Shown one piece after another: positions 61,596 to 64,000 of a stretch of 64,000 bases of DNA; the first letter of the stretch is position 1; each line of letters begins with the position of its first letter. Below the pieces are notes generated by a model. The model ran no database searches. It saw only the letters and a program-made list of their open reading frames with translations, and was not told the origin of the DNA. The translations under genes were made by a program, and so were the position numbers. Source of the stretch: Oscillospiraceae bacterium (GTDB lineage: Bacteria > Bacillota > Clostridia > Oscillospirales > Oscillospiraceae); assembly GCA_022846075.1 (NCBI GenBank), contig AP025582.1, positions 1,984,001 to 2,048,000 on the forward strand, in the 5' to 3' direction.

Positions 61596-62777
61596 TTATT
61601 CCCCTAAAACCCGGGCCATGATGGCAAGGCCCTCGTCCATTTCCTCCCTGGTGATGGTCAGCGGCGGCAGCAGCCGCAGTACATTATGCCCTGCCGTCAG
61701 CACCAACAGCCCGGCGTCCATCAGCCTGGCCGCCAACTCCTTGTTGGTGTGGCCCTCGGCCACCTCCACCCCGATCATCAGCCCCAGCCCCCGGGTCTTG
61801 CCCAGGCAGGGCAGCTCCAGGGCCTCGATCCCGCGGCGCAGATATTGTCCTTTTTCCGCCACCTGTTCCAAAGCGGCATCGTCCAAAATCTCCTGGACCT
61901 CCAGCGCCGCGGCGGCGCACACGGGGTTGCCCCCGAAGGTGGAGGCGTGGGTGCCGGGCCCCAGGACCCCCCTGCACCGTTCGCTGACCAGGAAGCCGCC
62001 CATGGGCAGGCCCCCGGCGATGCCCTTGGCGAAGGTCACCGCGTCGGGCAGGATGCCGTACTGCTGGAAACAAAACAGCGTTCCCGTCCGGCCCACGCCG
62101 GTCTGCACCTCGTCCACCAGCAGCAGCCAGTCCCGCTCGGCGCAGAGGACGGCCAGGTCGTGGACGAAGGCCTTGTCCATGGGGAATACGCCCCCCTCCC
62201 CCTGCACCAGTTCCAGCATCACGGCGCACACGTCGTGGCCCGCCACCTCCGAGATGCCGTCCATGGTGGGCTCGGCGTAGCGGAAGCCGTCGGTGAAGGG
62301 GAAAAAGTAGTTGTGGAACACGTCCTGGCCCGTGGCGGCCAGGGTGGTCACCGTCCGGCCGTGGAAGGAGTTTTTCAGAGTCAGGATGGTCCCCCGCCCC
62401 TTGCCATATTTGTCGAAGGAGTACTTCCGGGCCAGCTTGATGGCTCCCTCGTTGCTCTCGGCCCCGGAGTTGCCGAAGAAGGCCCCCGCCATGCCGGAGC
62501 GTTGGCAAAGCGTCTCGGCCAGTCGGGCATAGGGCTGGTTATAAAAGAGGTTGGAGATGTGCCCCAGCTTCAAGGCCTGGTCGGTGATGGCTTTGGCCCA
62601 GCGCTCGTTTCCGTAGCCCACTGAGGCGGTGCCGATGCCGGCGGTGAAGTCGACGTACTCCTTCCCCGCCAGGTCCCACAGCCTGGCGCCCTTGCCGTGG
62701 TCGATGTCCACGTCGAAACGCCCGTAGGTCTGAAGCGTGTATTGATGGTCCAGCTTGACCAGTTCCTCATGGGTCAT
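61596..62777 (-). CDS. argD: Acetylornithine aminotransferase
   Basis: 393 residues, PLP class III aminotransferase. YVDFTAGIGTASVGYGNERW, FFGNSGAESNEGAIKLARKYSF, LLVDEVQTGVGRTGTLF and the PLP lysine in DAVTFAKGIAGGLPMG. GAGAGGTG precedes the ATG. Lies 12 bases upstream of argF. Confidence 0.96.
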   Translation of the reverse strand: MTHEELVKLDHQYTLQTYGRFDVDIDHGKGARLWDLAGKEYVDFTAGIGTASVGYGNERWAKAITDQALKLGHISNLFYNQPYARLAETLCQRSGMAGAFFGNSGAESNEGAIKLARKYSFDKYGKGRGTILTLKNSFHGRTVTTLAATGQDVFHNYFFPFTDGFRYAEPTMDGISEVAGHDVCAVMLELVQGEGGVFPMDKAFVHDLAVLCAERDWLLLVDEVQTGVGRTGTLFCFQQYGILPDAVTFAKGIAGGLPMGGFLVSERCRGVLGPGTHASTFGGNPVCAAAALEVQEILDDAALEQVAEKGQYLRRGIEALELPCLGKTRGLGLMIGVEVAEGHTNKELAARLMDAGLLVLTAGHNVLRLLPPLTITREEMDEGLAIMARVLGE

Positions 62778-62792
62778 ATCTGTTCACCTCTC

Positions 62793-63647
62793 TCAAAGAA
62801 TCATGGTGCCGATGCCCTTGTCGGAGAGCATCTCGATCAGAATGGAGTGGGGGATGCGGCCGTCCAGGATATGGGTGCGGGGCACCCCCTGGCGCACCGC
62901 CTCCACACAGCAGTCCACCTTGGGGATCATCCCACCGGAGATGACCCCGTCCTTCACAAGGCCGGGGATCTCGTGGAGATGGGCCACGTGGATGAGGGTC
63001 TCCTCGTCGTGGGCGTCCCGCAGGAGGCCCCGCACGTCGGTGAGGAGGATAAGCTTTTCCGCGTGGAGGGCCACCGCCAGCTTGGCGGCGGCGGTGTCGG
63101 CGTTGATATTGTAGGCCGTCTCGGCGTCCACCCCCTGGGCCACGGTGGACACCACCGGGACGTAGCCGTTGCCCAGGCAGTCCTCCACCGGCTGGGGGTC
63201 CACCTGGACGATCTCCCCCACCAGGCCGTATTTCTCGTCCAGCTGCCTGGCCTGGAAGAGCCCGGCATCCATGCCGCACAGGCCCACGGCCCGGCCCCCC
63301 GTGCGGTTCAGGGTGGCCACCAGGTCCTTGTTCACCTTGCCGCAGAGGATCTGCTGGACAATATCCATGGTCTCGGCGTCGGTATAACGAAGACCGTCCA
63401 CGAATCGGGACTCCTTGCCGATCTTTTTCAGCATGGCGGAGATCTCCGGCCCGCCGCCGTGGACCACCACCACCCGGATGCCCACCAGGGACAGCAGGAT
63501 GATATCGGAGATGACGGCCTTTCGGAGGTCCTCGGAGATCATGGCGTTGCCGCCGTATTTGACTACGATGGTCTTGCCGTAAAACTTCTGGATATACGGA
63601 AGGGCCTCCGCCAGCACCTCGGCCCGCTCCACGTGGGTATAGGACAT
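62793..63647 (-). CDS. argB: Acetylglutamate kinase
   Basis: 284 residues, phosphorylates N-acetylglutamate. Motifs: TIVVKYGGNAMI (K/G-rich loop), RVVVVHGGGPEIS, GYVPVVSTVAQG-type segment and the ATP site KLILLTDVRGLL. MSYTHVERAEVL at 63647 is the chosen start (GGAGG 8 bases upstream) over an ATG 15 bases before. 15 bases separate it from argD. Confidence 0.96.
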   Translation of the reverse strand: MSYTHVERAEVLAEALPYIQKFYGKTIVVKYGGNAMISEDLRKAVISDIILLSLVGIRVVVVHGGGPEISAMLKKIGKESRFVDGLRYTDAETMDIVQQILCGKVNKDLVATLNRTGGRAVGLCGMDAGLFQARQLDEKYGLVGEIVQVDPQPVEDCLGNGYVPVVSTVAQGVDAETAYNINADTAAAKLAVALHAEKLILLTDVRGLLRDAHDEETLIHVAHLHEIPGLVKDGVISGGMIPKVDCCVEAVRQGVPRTHILDGRIPHSILIEMLSDKGIGTMIL

Positions 63648-63669
63648 ATTCAAAACCTCCACGCCCCCG

Positions 63670-63694
63670 GCGGGCGGATAATATCCGCCCCTAC
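63670..63694. repeat. Interspersed palindromic repeat, copy 3 (single half)
   Basis: GCGGGCGGATAATATCC..CTAC at 63670-63694, same palindromic core and CTAC tail as the other two copies; only one half is present, between argJ and argB. Confidence 0.75.
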
Positions 63695-63724
63695 TGGGCG
63701 GTCGCTTTCATGTGAGACGGACCT

Positions 63725-64000
63725 TTAGGTCCGGTAATCCCCGTTGATTTTCACGTAGTCGTAGGTGAGGTCGCAGCCCCAGCAGGAGACGGTGTGGTCC
63801 CCCTCGTGGAGGTCCACCAAAATCTCCACGTCGTCCCGGCTGAGGATGGCCTTGGCCCGGTCCTCGTCGAAGTCCACCCCGGCGCCGTCCTTGCACACCA
63901 GGATGTCCCCCAGGTCGGAGGCGAAGCGCACGTCCACGTACTCCGGGCGGAAGGGGGCCTTGGAGTAGCCCATGGCGCACAGGACCCGGCCCCAGTTGGC
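63725..64000 (-). CDS. argJ: Bifunctional ornithine acetyltransferase/N-acetylglutamate synthase, C-terminal part
   Basis: The last ~91 codons are in the window; the gene continues beyond base 64000. The ending ANWGRVLCAMGYSK..., VDFDEDRAKAILS, HTVSCWGCDLTYDYVKINGDYRT is the conserved ArgJ C-terminus. The stop TAA lies in the loop of a small hairpin CGGACC/GGTCCG (63718-63733). Confidence 0.94.
   Translation of the reverse strand, partial: ANWGRVLCAMGYSKAPFRPEYVDVRFASDLGDILVCKDGAGVDFDEDRAKAILSRDDVEILVDLHEGDHTVSCWGCDLTYDYVKINGDYRT

Overview
The window reads as chromosomal DNA of a GC-rich, Gram-positive, endospore-forming member of the Clostridia, most like the gut Oscillospiraceae (Flavonifractor/Lawsonibacter type). 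The evidence is sigma-G, pro-sigma-E and its SpoIIGA protease, strong AGGAGG ribosome binding sites, TTGACA-17-TATAAT promoters, a ClpE-type Clp ATPase, group-II ECF transporter parts and many GC-rich intrinsic terminators. Genus is an inference. I see no rRNA, tRNA, CRISPR array, insertion sequence or prophage.

Layout. 1-8 kb: branched-chain amino acid synthesis (ilvB 5'-truncated, ilvN, ilvC, then ilvD divergent from a GntR/FadR regulator with two matching operators); ilvA lies at 18.8 kb. 8-14 kb: a frameshifted XRE-type regulator, a secreted copper-amine-oxidase-N-like protein, and a PadR regulator with three DUF2812 proteins. 14-18.6 kb: a minus-strand envelope/stress block (XpaC-like, TelA-like, LemA-like, TPM-domain, DUF975). 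20-27.4 kb: rpe, recR, a WYL regulator read through into a zinc-ribbon protein, a GyrI-like protein, NUDIX, MATE pump with attenuator-like leader, GNAT, rsmA, DUF1905. 27.4-31 kb: sigG, CarD-like, MmcQ-like, sigE, spoIIGA. 31-35 kb: rpmG-secE-nusG-rplK-rplA and rplJ-rplL with leaders; rpoB does not follow. 35-41 kb: ECF sigma/anti-sigma pair, TetR, mgtE with a long structured leader and upstream ORF, second MATE pump. 41-49 kb: methyltransferase, ECF module ecfA1-ecfA2-ecfT, truA, membrane proteins, a pgsA-like gene. 49-54.8 kb: clpE, SLOG protein, FMN riboswitch plus ribU, dinB. 54.9-60 kb: NSS transporter, a long tryptophanase-family lyase, and a divergent YheO-like regulator. 60-64 kb: arginine genes argJ (partial), argB, argD, argF and an MBL hydrolase.

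Functional links. The ECF module at 42.8-45.4 kb is the generic energiser that RibU at 52.8 kb would need for riboflavin import. The GntR regulator probably controls ilvD. The NSS transporter, lyase and YheO-like regulator look like an aromatic amino acid uptake and degradation unit.

The best candidate for something undescribed is the mgtE leader (39.32-39.50 kb): a 31-residue upstream ORF with a strong ribosome binding site and a Pro-Pro motif, overlapping a multi-branched RNA closed by a 7+8 bp helix and holding a perfect 34-base palindrome. I could not match it to the M-box consensus. Second-rank candidates are a 127-base self-closing structure between rplA and rplJ, an attenuator leader before rpmG-secE-nusG, and an attenuator leader before the first MATE gene.
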